A DNA stretch of 64,000 nt from DASRDS01 sp035652495 (GCA_035652495.1 DASRDS010000261.1:1-64000), one strand, 5' to 3'; counted from the stretch's first letter, positions 17,266 to 26,734 are shown. Numbers and translations: made by a program. Notes: a model not told the origin generated them from the letters alone.

Positions 17266-20200
17266 CCGAGCTCTTCGAGTCCGAAGTTGAAGAGGCGTGC
17301 ATCAGCTGGCTCAGTGAGCTGGGATATACCGCGCTGTACGGTCCCACGATCGCGTTCGGTGAACCTGGCGGGGAGCGCAGCGATCCGGGCTATCGCGATG
17401 TGGTGCTCGAGGCGCGGTTACGCGCTGCGCTGGCTCGTCTAAACCCAGATTTGCCACACCACACCTTGGACGATGCGTTCCGACGACTGGTGCACGCCGA
17501 TGCGCCTTCGCTCATGGAGCGCAACCGAGCAGTGCATCGGATGCTCGTCGATGGGGTGACGGTGGAGTATCGGCACGCCAACGGCTCGCTCGTCGGGACG
17601 CAGGTCCGTGTCATCGACTTCGACACACCGCTAAACAACGACTGGCTGGCGGTCAGTCAGTTCACCGTATCTGAAGGTCAACACACGCGCCGCCCGGACG
17701 TTGTGTTGTTTGTCAACGGGTTGCCGCTGGCTGTGATTGAGTTAAAAAATGCCGCCGATGAGAACGCGACGGTTTGGACCGCCTTCCAACAGCTTCAGAC
17801 GTATCAAACGCAGGTTCCGGTACTCTTCTCCGCTAACGCAGTGCTGATCGTTTCCGACGGCGTGCAAGCGCGCGTAGGTTCGCTAGGTGCGGGCAAGGAG
17901 CGGTTCAAGCCTTGGCGGACGATCACCGGGCGAGACGATGCCGCAGCGGGACAATCGGAGCTTCGCGTCGTATTGGAAGGTGTGTGCGAGCAGCACCGAT
18001 TCCTGAATTTGTTGCGATATTTTATCGTGTTCGAGGACTCATCGATTGATGCCAGTGGCGGCAGCGTTCAAAAGAAGCTGGCCGGTTACTACCAATTTCA
18101 TGCTGTGAACGCCGCGTTGGACGAAACGCTGCGCGCGGCCGAGACGGTCGCGCGACAGCAGGTGGCCGAGCGGCCGGCGGGACGCTATCGAGCGGGACAC
18201 CCACCGGGTGGCGATCCAGGCGACCGCCGCATCGGTATCGTCTGGCACACGCAAGGCTCAGGCAAGAGCCTGACAATGGCATTCTACGCGGGTCGTGTGA
18301 TCCTGCACCCAGGAATGGAGAATCCCACGATCGTCGTTCTCACCGACCGCAACGACCTGGACGACCAACTCTTCGGGACCTTCGCGCGGTGCCAAGACCT
18401 GCTACGGCAACCGCCCACCCAAGCCGCCGATCGAGCTGATCTTCGCCGGAAGCTGGCAGTTGCCTCGGGGGGAGTGGTCTTCACGACCGTACAAAAGTTC
18501 TTCCCCGAAGAGCGAGGTGACAGGTACCCGGTGCTATCGGATCGACGCAACATCGTCGTCATTGCTGACGAGGCGCATCGGAGCCAATACGATTTCGTCG
18601 ACGGCTTCGCGCGGCATATGCGCGACGCCCTTCCTCACGCCTCGTTCGTGGGTTTCACCGGTACGCCGATCGAGAAGGCTGACGCCAACACCCGCGCGGT
18701 GTTCGGCGACTACATCAGTGTTTACGACATCCAGCGCGCCGTCTTTGATGGGGCCACTGTGCCCATTTATTACGAGAGCCGACTCGCGAAACTGGAGATG
18801 AGGGCATACGAACGGTCCAGAATCGATACGGATTTCGACGAAGTGACCGAAGGAGAGGAAGTCGAGCACAAAGAGCGGCTCAAGGGCCGGTGGGCCCAGC
18901 TCGAGGTCTTGGTCGGTTCCGAGAATCGTATGAAGCTCATTGCACGAGATCTCGTCGAGCACTTCGAGAACCGACTCTCGACGTTGGATGGCAAGGCGAT
19001 GGTCGTGACGATGAGCCGTCGCATCGCCGTCGAACTGTATAGCGAGCTCGTCGCTCTGCGTCCGCAGTGGCATGGTGAGGATGACGACCACGGAACCTTA
19101 AAGGTTGTGATGACGGGCTCCGCATCGGATCCACTCGCGTGGCAGCCCCACGTTCGCAACAAGAAGCGCCGCGAAGTCCTGGCCTCACGCTTTCGAGATC
19201 CGAGCGATCCATTTGCCATTGTGATCGTGCGCGACATGTGGCTTACCGGTTTTGATGCGCCGAGTCTCCACACGATGTATGTCGACAAGCCGATGCGGGG
19301 ACATGGGCTGATGCAGGCGATCGCCCGAGTAAACCGCGTGTTCAAGGACAAGCCTGGTGGACTGATCGTGGATTACCTAGGCCTGGCCGATGAACTGAGG
19401 CAAGCGCTGGCGATTTATACGGAATCGGGTGGCACCGGGAAGGCCGCGTTCGATCAGGCCGATGCTGTAGCGCTGATGCTCGAGCACTACGAAATCTGCC
19501 GAGGGTTATTCCATGGTCTCGATTGGCGTCAGTGGAAGACGGGTCGGCCGCAGGATCGACTCTCGATGTTGCCCGCGGCGCAGGAGTTTATTCTCGCCCA
19601 AGTAGATGGAAAGGCCCGATTGCTCCGGGCCGTGTCAGCGCTCTCACGAGCCTTTGCGCTTGCGGTGCCGCACCCGGAGGCCCTTCGCATAAGAGATGAC
19701 GTGGGCTTCTTTCAGGTGGTGCGTTCGATCCTCGCGAAAAACAGGCCTGGTGAGGCCAAGTCTGATGAAGAGATGGAGCATGCGATTCGGCAGATCATCT
19801 CGCGAGCGGTTGTATCTGGCGAGGTGGTGGACATCTTCGCCGCCGCGGGACTCAAGAAGCCGGACATATCCATCTTGTCGGATGAATTTCTCGCCGAAGT
19901 GCGCGGCATGCCGCAGCGGCATCTGGCGGTTGATGTACTGCAGAAGTTGCTGAACGGTGAAATCAAGGCGAGGGCGAAGAGCAACGTCGTCCAATCGCGC
20001 TCATTCGCTGCACTGCTCGAGCGCTCAGTACGCCAGTATCAGAACCGCGCCCTCGAGTCGACACAGGTCATCGAGGAGCTCCTGCAGCTTGCCAGGGACA
20101 TGCGCGCCGCCGATGCGCGAGGAGATGAGTTCGGTCTTACTGGTGACGAGCTGGCGTTCTATGATGCCCTCGAGACCAACGACAGTGCGGTGCAGGTACT

Positions 20201-20423
20201 CGGCGATGATACGCTCAAGGCCATCGCGAGGGAGCTCGTGGCGACGGTGCGCAAGAACGTCACGATTGACTGGATGATGCGCGACAATGTTCGTTCGCAG
20301 CTGCGGGTGTTGGTGAAGCGCATTTTACGGAGGCACGGCTACCCGCCGGACAAGCAGGAAAAGGCGACGCGGACGGTGCTCGAGCAAGCGGAAGTGCTGT
20401 CGGAGACGTGGGCGGTAATGTGA
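17262..20423 (+). CDS. hsdR: type I restriction-modification system, restriction subunit
   Basis: The 1053-residue HsdR carries an N-terminal nuclease domain (RRPDVVLFVNGLPLAVIELK near 145-163, the PD...ELK motif), then the SF2 motor: Walker A WHTQGSGKSLTM near 328, DEAH box VIADEAHRSQ near 434, GFTGTP motif III, and RecA2 motifs MWLTGFDAPSLHTMYVD and QAIARVNRVF. The C-terminal helical region binds the methylase core. It translocates DNA and cuts unmethylated substrate. The start overlaps the SIR2-like gene by 4 bases. A perfect hairpin begins on the last base of its stop codon. Confidence 0.95.
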   Translation: MTELFESEVEEACISWLSELGYTALYGPTIAFGEPGGERSDPGYRDVVLEARLRAALARLNPDLPHHTLDDAFRRLVHADAPSLMERNRAVHRMLVDGVTVEYRHANGSLVGTQVRVIDFDTPLNNDWLAVSQFTVSEGQHTRRPDVVLFVNGLPLAVIELKNAADENATVWTAFQQLQTYQTQVPVLFSANAVLIVSDGVQARVGSLGAGKERFKPWRTITGRDDAAAGQSELRVVLEGVCEQHRFLNLLRYFIVFEDSSIDASGGSVQKKLAGYYQFHAVNAALDETLRAAETVARQQVAERPAGRYRAGHPPGGDPGDRRIGIVWHTQGSGKSLTMAFYAGRVILHPGMENPTIVVLTDRNDLDDQLFGTFARCQDLLRQPPTQAADRADLRRKLAVASGGVVFTTVQKFFPEERGDRYPVLSDRRNIVVIADEAHRSQYDFVDGFARHMRDALPHASFVGFTGTPIEKADANTRAVFGDYISVYDIQRAVFDGATVPIYYESRLAKLEMRAYERSRIDTDFDEVTEGEEVEHKERLKGRWAQLEVLVGSENRMKLIARDLVEHFENRLSTLDGKAMVVTMSRRIAVELYSELVALRPQWHGEDDDHGTLKVVMTGSASDPLAWQPHVRNKKRREVLASRFRDPSDPFAIVIVRDMWLTGFDAPSLHTMYVDKPMRGHGLMQAIARVNRVFKDKPGGLIVDYLGLADELRQALAIYTESGGTGKAAFDQADAVALMLEHYEICRGLFHGLDWRQWKTGRPQDRLSMLPAAQEFILAQVDGKARLLRAVSALSRAFALAVPHPEALRIRDDVGFFQVVRSILAKNRPGEAKSDEEMEHAIRQIISRAVVSGEVVDIFAAAGLKKPDISILSDEFLAEVRGMPQRHLAVDVLQKLLNGEIKARAKSNVVQSRSFAALLERSVRQYQNRALESTQVIEELLQLARDMRAADARGDEFGLTGDELAFYDALETNDSAVQVLGDDTLKAIARELVATVRKNVTIDWMMRDNVRSQLRVLVKRILRRHGYPPDKQEKATRTVLEQAEVLSETWAVM

Positions 20424-20445
20424 CGGTGCGCGTTATGCGCACCGT
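20423..20445. terminator. hairpin between hsdR and the convergent secreted-protein gene
   Basis: ACGGTGCGC (20423-20431) and GCGCACCGT (20437-20445) form a perfect 9-bp stem with loop GTTAT. The loop contains the minus-strand gene's TAA stop codon, and the stem starts at the final base of the hsdR stop. It can serve both converging transcripts. No T tract is seen. Confidence 0.5.
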
Positions 20446-21134
20446 GACCGGCCACCCGCGGGTGTGAGTAAATGGACTTCGATGACGACCGCGTCGGGCG
20501 CTTGCTGCGTCGTGGCGGAGGTCAGCGTGAGATGCGAAGGGTCGACGCACACCAGCCCCGGAAGTCGCGGCGGCGGTAGGTTCGGGTCCCCTGTTGCCGC
20601 GGCGAGATGCTGCACTAAGTCGATCTTCACCTTTTGATTGACATACTGCGCGATCTGATCGTGCGTCACTGCCAGAAACCCGTTGAATATCGCATCGCCA
20701 CCGCCGGACGCCACCTCGGTCTGGGTCATCCGAATCGCGTTCTCTTGAACCGAGGGGATAGCCGACAAATCCAGCGTCCCTTGCACGCTCGGCGCAAAGA
20801 ACTGACTCATCGGGTACGTCCCGTGGATGTGCACCGACATCATGAGCCGTGATCCGTCGGTCTTGATTGTTGGCTGACTGAGCGCGATGTCATGTCCCCA
20901 ACTGTCACACTTGGACGCTGGTATCCGACAGGGAAAGAATGTGCCGCCGGTGTCAGTGAAAACCACTTGATTGAGCATGGCCATCATTTCGTCCGCACGA
21001 ACCAAGACGGTGTACGTCGTATCTCGCGCGAAATCAGCAGTAGGCCGCCGCGTCACCTGGCCGCGCCCTAAAAAGGCGCCCACGGCAAGCAATGCGGGGG
21101 CGGTCCGGATCAGTTTGGTTGGAATCTCAAGCAT
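20433..21134 (-). CDS. hypothetical secreted or membrane-anchored protein
   Basis: The 233-residue protein begins with a basic/hydrophobic segment (LIRTAPALLAVGAFLG) that may be a signal peptide or anchor. The remainder looks like an all-beta exported domain (YTVLVRADEMMAMLNQVVF, MMSVHIHGTYP) with three Cys in the mature part. I do not recognise a family. It lies between the RM operon and a response-regulator gene on the same strand; the space to the latter is about 50 bases, so it is plausibly downstream in the same transcript. Its base composition matches the host-like flanks. Confidence 0.6.
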   Translation of the reverse strand: MLEIPTKLIRTAPALLAVGAFLGRGQVTRRPTADFARDTTYTVLVRADEMMAMLNQVVFTDTGGTFFPCRIPASKCDSWGHDIALSQPTIKTDGSRLMMSVHIHGTYPMSQFFAPSVQGTLDLSAIPSVQENAIRMTQTEVASGGGDAIFNGFLAVTHDQIAQYVNQKVKIDLVQHLAAATGDPNLPPPRLPGLVCVDPSHLTLTSATTQQAPDAVVIEVHLLTPAGGRSRCA

Positions 21135-21187
21135 GCCGAATACTACACAGCTTGAGCCTCTAAGCTCCCCCTCCTCGCTGGCTTAGC

Positions 21188-21964
21188 TCAAGTGAACTGG
21201 TCGAACGACCCAGGCCACGGCAATTCGCCGATCCCCGCGAGCGTGGGGTCATCAGCATTCGGGATCGCCAGCATGTACCCCATGCTCGGCACCGTATGCA
21301 GGATGATCGGTTCCCCCGGCCCGTGAAGCTTCTGCCGCAACCGCGAGATCCTCGGCAGCAATGCATGCTCGCTCGAGGACTGCCGATCCTCCCCCCAGAC
21401 CTCCTCGCGCAGCCGCTCCGATGACAGCGGCACTTCCGGCCGCTCGATGAAGTACAGGAGCAACTCCGTCTCGGACGGCGTCAACTGCATCGGCCGCGTG
21501 CCGCGGATGCAATGCCGAGTCGCGAGGTCGAGCGACAGGTCGGCGTAGCGGAACACGGATTTCTTGACGGCCGCCCGCCTGAGCGCCGCGATCGTTCGCA
21601 CCTGGAGCGACTGGTCCGAGAACGGCTTCCCCATGATGTCGATCACCGCATTGTTGATCGAAAGCAAATGCGCGTCATCGTCCTCAGGATGGCTTGTGGT
21701 CAGAATGATGCGCACCCAGTTCCCTCGCGTGCGCAGCCGCTGAATGACCTCAGTACTAGCCATGTTCGCCAGCGCGAACTCCATAATGATGAGCTCCGGC
21801 CGCGGCAGCGACAGCGCCGCCCGCAAGCCTTCGACGCCGTCCTCGGCGAGCCGCACGGACAGCCCAAGTGCGCTCAGCTTCTCGCTGACGAACTTCCGCG
21901 TCTTCGGATCCGGATCGATGCAAAGGATTCTTGAGCCGGCGAGATCAGAGATACCGGTGATCAT
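21188..21964 (-). CDS. OmpR-like response regulator with Glu in place of the phosphoacceptor Asp
   Basis: The ATG at 21964 gives 258 residues. Residues about 10-125 form a receiver domain (ILCIDPDPKTRKFV, later LTTSHPEDD and IMGKPFSDQ). Where the phosphorylated Asp is expected the sequence is LIIMEFALANM, with Glu instead. The C-terminal part (about 150-245) is a winged-helix DNA-binding domain (QLTPSETELLLYFIERPEVP, then REEVWGED). Glu mimics phospho-Asp in some regulators, so this one may be constitutively active or respond to something other than phosphate. No kinase is adjacent. The upstream in-frame extension to 22183 lacks domain content and was dropped. Confidence 0.78.
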   Translation of the reverse strand: MITGISDLAGSRILCIDPDPKTRKFVSEKLSALGLSVRLAEDGVEGLRAALSLPRPELIIMEFALANMASTEVIQRLRTRGNWVRIILTTSHPEDDDAHLLSINNAVIDIMGKPFSDQSLQVRTIAALRRAAVKKSVFRYADLSLDLATRHCIRGTRPMQLTPSETELLLYFIERPEVPLSSERLREEVWGEDRQSSSEHALLPRISRLRQKLHGPGEPIILHTVPSMGYMLAIPNADDPTLAGIGELPWPGSFDQFT

Positions 21965-22297
21965 AGCGGTACCATATAAATGGACGATGTGATCGCGCTC
22001 ATCGCGCGTGTCTTTTCTCGGATTCCATAAAGACGTGGCACCCGCGCCATCGGGTGAACGCCGTGACACAACGAGCGGCGCCTGCACCCCATAGGAGCAC
22101 GGCCCAATCGGCACTTGCGGTCTGAAACACATCTGTGCATTTTCATGGTTCTTCGCGAGCCGTTTGTATTTCGTGACGGTCACGGGTGCACTGAATACGC
22201 GTCACAATGGGTTTCGGACTGTCGCGTCCTTCACCAGCGAGTCTCTCCGCTGGTTGTGCCATAGAAATTTTGACCTCCCGATAACGGGGCGGTTCCC
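21965..22297. promoter_or_regulatory. divergent intergenic region
   Basis: These 333 bases separate the minus-strand response regulator from the plus-strand ECF sigma gene and must hold both promoters. I see no convincing -35/-10 pair, open frame or repeat. Short A/T-rich patches occur near 21965-21980 and 22255-22280. Confidence 0.3.
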
Positions 22298-22927
22298 GTG
22301 AGATCGGATTCGATGCGCTTATTCCCGCGTAGTTTGCGGCGTCCGCCGGCGCCGCCGCCGATGGATGTCGAGGACCTCGGCGGTGTGCTTCGGCGCAGCG
22401 ATGGGATTGGGTTCAAGGCGATCTTCGACGCCTACTATGTCCCGCTTGTCCATTACGCCGCTGTCGTTGTCGATTCGCGCGAGGACGCCGAGGACGTAGT
22501 TCAGGGCGTGTTCACTACACTGTGGTGTCATCGCCGTACCCTCGACGTCACTTCCGCTTCCTCGCTTTACCTGTACTCCGCGGTCCGGCGCCGGGCGTAC
22601 GACTGTCTCCGTCAGCGGGCGACTCGAGCGCGGGCGCTTACGACGGCCGAGCAGGTTGGGGTCCCGGCGGCGAATCCCGAGGTCAAGCCAGATCCGATAG
22701 CGGGAGCGTCGGAACGCGAGACGGAGTTGCTCGCAACGGTCGAGTTCGCCATCGCCGCCCTCCCCGAACGGCGTCGACGGGCGCTGATACTCCGTTACAA
22801 ATGCGAGCTCCCGGAGCGCGCGATCGCTGAATTGTTGGAAGTGGAAGTCGGGACGGTCCACACGCATCTCCGGTTGGCGCTCAAATCATTGCGCGAGGAA
22901 CTGGGCGAGCTGCGTCGCGACGGCTGA
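22298..22927 (+). CDS. ECF-type RNA polymerase sigma factor
   Basis: The 209-residue protein shows sigma region 2 (FKAIFDAYYVPLVHYAAVVV, then DAEDVVQGVFTTLW) and region 4 (LPERRRRALILRYKCELPE, then AIAELLEVEVGTVHTHL). The start is GTG 22298 or ATG 22313; the first 25 residues are Pro/Arg-rich and may not be needed. No anti-sigma gene follows on the same strand: the next gene runs the other way and ends 17 bases later. It would redirect RNA polymerase to a small regulon of unknown content. Confidence 0.88.
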   Translation: MRSDSMRLFPRSLRRPPAPPPMDVEDLGGVLRRSDGIGFKAIFDAYYVPLVHYAAVVVDSREDAEDVVQGVFTTLWCHRRTLDVTSASSLYLYSAVRRRAYDCLRQRATRARALTTAEQVGVPAANPEVKPDPIAGASERETELLATVEFAIAALPERRRRALILRYKCELPERAIAELLEVEVGTVHTHLRLALKSLREELGELRRDG

Positions 22928-22944
22928 CGCGCGGTCGTTCCTCG

Positions 22945-23259
22945 CTAATTCTGCTTCGGGTCGATCGGGCGACGTTTCACGAGGTGGGAGCGCCGGGCGA
23001 CGACCTCGATAATCGGGGTCAGCTTCGGAACGGCAGGCGGAATAACTGCCGGCTCAATTTCCACCTGCTCCACGTCCTCTGGCTGCGCCGCATCCGGTTT
23101 CTTGCCAATGTGTTGCGCGATTTCCCGGTGCAATTCTCTGATGAGCGCAGGGAGTGTTTCTTTGTCCTTGAGCGACAGTTTGCCCGTTAGGTAGCGCTCC
23201 CAGATCGAGTCTGGTGGTCTGCGCCGCTGGGGAGCCAGTCCATCCGGTCCGTCTTTCAT
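22945..23259 (-). CDS. small hypothetical protein
   Basis: The ATG at 23259 has a good ribosome-binding site (GGAGG) 6 bases upstream and gives 104 residues. The protein is charged, soluble and Pro-rich at its C-terminus. The N-terminal half has a helical region (SIWERYLTGKLSLKDKETL, then IRELHREIAQHIG). I do not recognise it. It converges on the ECF sigma gene with a 17-base gap, so it is not in the sigma operon. The strong start signal is the main reason to accept it. Confidence 0.5.
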   Translation of the reverse strand: MKDGPDGLAPQRRRPPDSIWERYLTGKLSLKDKETLPALIRELHREIAQHIGKKPDAAQPEDVEQVEIEPAVIPPAVPKLTPIIEVVARRSHLVKRRPIDPKQN

Positions 23260-23692
23260 CCCGCACCTCCGACGGTGCTGCAAGTGAGACCGCCACGGCA
23301 GGTACTAATGGATGTCAATCCAGCCGTTTATTCCCTACGTGCGTTTTCGTTCACGTTGCGAAAAGGGTCTGATTTCGCAGCGTACTATAAAGTCGCACGA
23401 AGCGGCCGACCTACGTATTAGGCGGAATAAGCGCTACAGAACTCCCGGTGTCGGCCAGCTGAGCTGTCGCTGGAGCCGAGGCGCAAAGTCGCCAACATGA
23501 TTCCGCAGGATCTCGAGATCATCGGCCCAGGAGTGCTTGCGAAGTCGAGAGTACTATCAAGGGTAACAGTATTGCGCGGGCGGCCTCTGATCGGCGGTCT
23601 ACGGGCCCGCCTCGACAACGGCATACGCAGACGATCGACGCACTTCGACTGGGTGTGCGGCACCACACACTCTTCACTCAGTCGGAGGACGT
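23260..23692. other. intergenic region before the second lipopeptide gene
   Basis: This 433-base space lies between a minus-strand hypothetical gene and the tiny lipopeptide gene. It contains a TATAAA -10-like box near 23385-23390 and is A/T-rich from 23320 to 23420. No convincing gene is present. Confidence 0.3.
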
Positions 23693-23827
23693 ATGCTATC
23701 CAGGACGAAGACGCTGCTCGCCCTTGTCGTGACCGCGGTCCTACTTGCGGCCTGCACCAGCGCGACCGCACCCACGCACAATGATTGCGGCGGTGGCGTA
23801 CAGACTGGGACCGGCACCTGCCACTGA
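23693..23827 (+). CDS. tiny lipopeptide with DCGGG...TCH tail (copy 2)
   Basis: The gene encodes 44 residues and has a strong ribosome-binding site, GGAGG, 5 bases before the ATG. A basic start is followed by a hydrophobic run and lipobox (LVVTAVLLAAC, Cys at 21), and the mature peptide of 24 residues ends in DCGGGVQTGTGTCH. The same plan and the same tail occur at 8508-8624. A perfect 11-bp hairpin follows, so it is its own transcription unit. The next gene, about 180 bases downstream on the same strand, is a TPR protein paralogous to the one beside copy 1. Confidence 0.68.
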   Translation: MLSRTKTLLALVVTAVLLAACTSATAPTHNDCGGGVQTGTGTCH

Positions 23828-23840
23828 TCCACCACAACTG

Positions 23841-23878
23841 ACCGGCAGTGGGACAGCGCGAATCGTGCCACTGCCGGT
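23841..23878 (+). terminator. hairpin after lipopeptide copy 2
   Basis: ACCGGCAGTGG (23841-23851) pairs perfectly with CCACTGCCGGT (23868-23878) over a 16-base loop, 13 bases after the stop codon. It probably ends or attenuates transcription between the lipopeptide and TPR genes. Confidence 0.55.
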
Positions 23879-24009
23879 CCGCCTCACCCTAAATACTGGA
23901 TACTAACTCGCCCCCTCCGCGAAAGGCGTTGCGCCGAGCACCTTATATGGCGACTGTATACACGTCCGCCGCACGCCGGCCTGATCGACACTCATGTCGT
24001 ACCTACCGT

Positions 24010-25374
24010 ATGCCCCAGCGCTCTCTCAAGCGTCGAACCTTTCGTGCGCCGGATCCCGCGCGCCGCGATGGCCACGCGCCATTTCTCGAGGTCCTTGGCC
24101 GTGTACGGGCGCGCACGCCGAGGTGGTATCGCTGCCGTGCGGGGCTCATGGTGTTGGAGCTCCTCGACCGAGTTTGGTCGACGCGACGCCGGAGTACCAC
24201 CATCGGTCTCCATCGTCGCCTGGCGATTCGCCGTGCCGTTGCGAAGGTGCGTCCAAAGGCGACGCGAGTGGTGCTCGACCAAGTGCTGCATCTGGTGGCG
24301 CCCGGCACGGGTCCACATGCTGAGGCGTTGGCAGCGCTTATGGAGTACGGGAAGCGCCTGCAATACGAGAGCGAGTTTCGGTTGGCGAGCCACGTGTACA
24401 TGATGGTCATCGACTACGCTGCTCAGATCGGGCACACCTCTGTGCTTCCCGACGCGTACGAGCGCCACGGCAGGTGCATGAGCGAGCGTGGTAGCGCGCG
24501 TGCGGCGATGGCGAGCTATGCTACCGGGCTGGCGCTCGCTGCTCGACATCGGAATGTGCCGGCACGCCTTCAGATTGCTGTCGCGAAAGCGGAGCTCTAC
24601 TGTTCGCTCAAGGATTCGAGTTCTGCGTGCAGGCTCTTAGATCCGCTGCTGCCTCGAGCGCGGAAGCTGGGCAACCCTAAGCTGTTGATGGAAGTGTTGC
24701 ACGTGCGGGCGAATGTTGCCCATAACTTGGGGGACGACCTGCAGGCGCTGGTGTTCTTCGCTGGGGCATTCGAAAACTGCCAGGATCTCAAGCACGGTGG
24801 TCGGCTGTTGAACGACATGGCGCTGACGCTCCTCACGTTGGGATTCATTAGCGAGGCGCGAAAAGCGTTTCTCGTCTCGTCGTCGTCCACGCGGGGCGAC
24901 AGTTTCGCGAAATGGGCGGCGATGATCAACCTGATGATGCTCGCGCATCGCCGCCGGGATGAAGCGGGATTCGATCAATATCGTCGCATGCTGGAGCCGG
25001 CGCCGATGTCTGCGCGGCTTTTGGTGGCGTACTGGCGAGAGGTTGCTGACGGGTCGAGCGTATTTAGTCGGCGGGCCGAGGCGCAAGCGGCGTATCGACG
25101 TGCGGCCGGCTATGCGGCTCGGTATGGGTATTTCGAAGAAGGGAAGGAGCTGGATCGGTTACTGAAAGGAGAGTTGTCACCATCCGCGCGGGTCCCACGA
25201 CCACCTGCGAATCTCCCAGTGTCCGCTCAGGAATTACTCGAGAAAGTGCGAATGCTGCGTTCGCTGCCTGAGTTTCTCAGCCGCACCTCGAGTGGCGATG
25301 CAAATACCTCATCGGTCACCGGGTTGCGCACAACGTTGAAGCGCGGCCCGCGACCGCGCGCCGCGATCGTCTGA
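24010..25374 (+). CDS. TPR-repeat protein paired with the tiny lipopeptide (copy 2)
   Basis: I chose the ATG at 24010 (454 residues); an in-frame TTG at 23929 would add 27 residues with no recognisable content. No signal peptide or membrane segment is seen. TPR-like helix pairs fill about 100-390 (ALMEYGKRLQYESEFRLASH, DLKHGGRLLNDMALTLLTLG, AEAQAAYRRAAGYAARYG). Alignment by eye with the protein at 8625-9809 shows the shared LMEYGK block and the same helix order. A perfect 11-bp hairpin follows the stop. A role in sensing the neighbouring peptide is conceivable but not shown. Confidence 0.68.
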   Translation: MPQRSLKRRTFRAPDPARRDGHAPFLEVLGRVRARTPRWYRCRAGLMVLELLDRVWSTRRRSTTIGLHRRLAIRRAVAKVRPKATRVVLDQVLHLVAPGTGPHAEALAALMEYGKRLQYESEFRLASHVYMMVIDYAAQIGHTSVLPDAYERHGRCMSERGSARAAMASYATGLALAARHRNVPARLQIAVAKAELYCSLKDSSSACRLLDPLLPRARKLGNPKLLMEVLHVRANVAHNLGDDLQALVFFAGAFENCQDLKHGGRLLNDMALTLLTLGFISEARKAFLVSSSSTRGDSFAKWAAMINLMMLAHRRRDEAGFDQYRRMLEPAPMSARLLVAYWREVADGSSVFSRRAEAQAAYRRAAGYAARYGYFEEGKELDRLLKGELSPSARVPRPPANLPVSAQELLEKVRMLRSLPEFLSRTSSGDANTSSVTGLRTTLKRGPRPRAAIV

Positions 25375-25411
25375 CGCGCAAATAGTTCAACGACCCGAGC
25401 TCGACTTAAGA

Positions 25412-25449
25412 CCCGGCGACTGATCTCTGGAGAGAGAGCAGTCGCCGGG
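25412..25449 (+). terminator. strong hairpin after the TPR gene
   Basis: CCCGGCGACTG (25412-25422) and CAGTCGCCGGG (25439-25449) form a perfect 11-bp stem, followed by ATCTTT. This is the best intrinsic-terminator candidate in the window and marks the left edge of the A/T-richer island. Confidence 0.65.
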
Positions 25450-26089
25450 ATCTTTGTGCACAATCGGACATTGACTAAATGCGCCAACAACGACACGGTA
25501 ACTGTGTTGTCGGACTGAGATGGTATAGTCGGCGAGCGTGGCAATATTTCGCATACTGTGCTCGATGACACCTGATAGTGCATGCTGGTAATGTCCTGCC
25601 AGCCGTTTTGTGTTGTGACATTCACGGCAAATTGTCTCACACAAGTGACTATAACATTGTCAAATAAGAACATACATCGACTCTCAGCTATGGTAGCGCG
25701 GTAATAAGTGACTATCAATTGATGTTAGTTCGCATCATTTTTGATTTGCTATAAAATTCGAGTAACAGATCGATACGTAACTCACCCGTTACGCTCACGT
25801 CGTAGGGTTCTATTAAACGCATCTCACATAGACAGATGCGACCACGGTTCGATAGCGCACGGTTGGAAATTGTGAATAGCAAATGGCTCCAATTTCAGTA
25901 AACGGATGAAAGTGTAGTAGCAGGACGGTAAGACCTGTCAATATCGAGTAGATGCGGCGCCCTCGTCGCCCGCATTCGCCGACTTCATGACGGCGACTCC
26001 TCGGCGCCCGCCAATCCATTTCGCATTTGCGGTTCAGGCCCTTTAACGACAGCGGCTGAGCTATGTGCGGTGCTGATCGCGCGTCGTTC
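25450..26089. other. A/T-rich intergenic region at the left edge of the lasso island
   Basis: About 640 bases with no convincing gene. The composition drops sharply toward A/T (for example 25640-25830) compared with the genes to the left. A TATAAA box lies near 25751. The region could hold the promoter of the following hypothetical gene, but nothing decisive is visible. Confidence 0.35.
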
Positions 26090-26734
26090 ATGACGCCGAT
26101 ACCACTGACCTTAACACCAGACGCAGGAGACCCACCTGTGCGTGATCAGCGCGACAGTGAGCTGTTGGCGTTACTACGCGGCGTTTTGAAGAGGCACCGC
26201 GAAATCATGCGCGGCGGTGCCAGGTACTCGGCGCTCGGTCGTAGGTCGCTCGAAGACATCACCGAGCGGCTCAAAGATCCAGCTCTACGGGATCGTCTCG
26301 ACTCCCGCATCTCCGCGGCGATCGCGCGGCGGGAAGCGCGGCGGCAGGTCGATCCAGAGCACAACGAGAGCGACTGCGTCAAACTCATCCAGACCCTGGC
26401 GGGGCTCGAGCTTCCTGAGCCGCTGGCCATCGAGATAATCCAGGAGATTCTCGAGGCTGAGGCGACGAGCAAGATCGCGGACTCGACGGACCTCGTTCGG
26501 GGGATTCAGGAGCTGGAAGACGAGATCTCGCGAGATCTGCTTGGCGTTCGTCAGTTGCCCCGGAAGGCCAAGAAAAAACGCAAGACAAAAATCAATTGGC
26601 GCATCGTCGCGCTTATTGCTGGGATAGGGTTATTGGCTGGCAACGACCACGTGCCCATCGATCATTGGTGCATCTGCAAAATAGCGGTCAGGCTGATCAA
26701 CTACGCATTGCGCGGGAAGGGTGGCGATGACTAA
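26090..26734 (+). CDS. hypothetical protein with C-terminal membrane segment
   Basis: The ATG at 26090 gives 214 residues. The first 165 are charged and helical (SELLALLRGVLKRHREIM, AIEIIQEILEAEATSKI), followed by a Lys-rich patch (PRKAKKKRKTKINW) and a hydrophobic segment (IVALIAGIGLLAG) near 180. That order suggests a tail-anchored inner-membrane protein with its bulk in the cytoplasm. The short tail beyond the anchor has two Cys (HWCICK). No family was recognised. It stands alone on the edge of the lasso island. Confidence 0.55.
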   Translation: MTPIPLTLTPDAGDPPVRDQRDSELLALLRGVLKRHREIMRGGARYSALGRRSLEDITERLKDPALRDRLDSRISAAIARREARRQVDPEHNESDCVKLIQTLAGLELPEPLAIEIIQEILEAEATSKIADSTDLVRGIQELEDEISRDLLGVRQLPRKAKKKRKTKINWRIVALIAGIGLLAGNDHVPIDHWCICKIAVRLINYALRGKGGDD

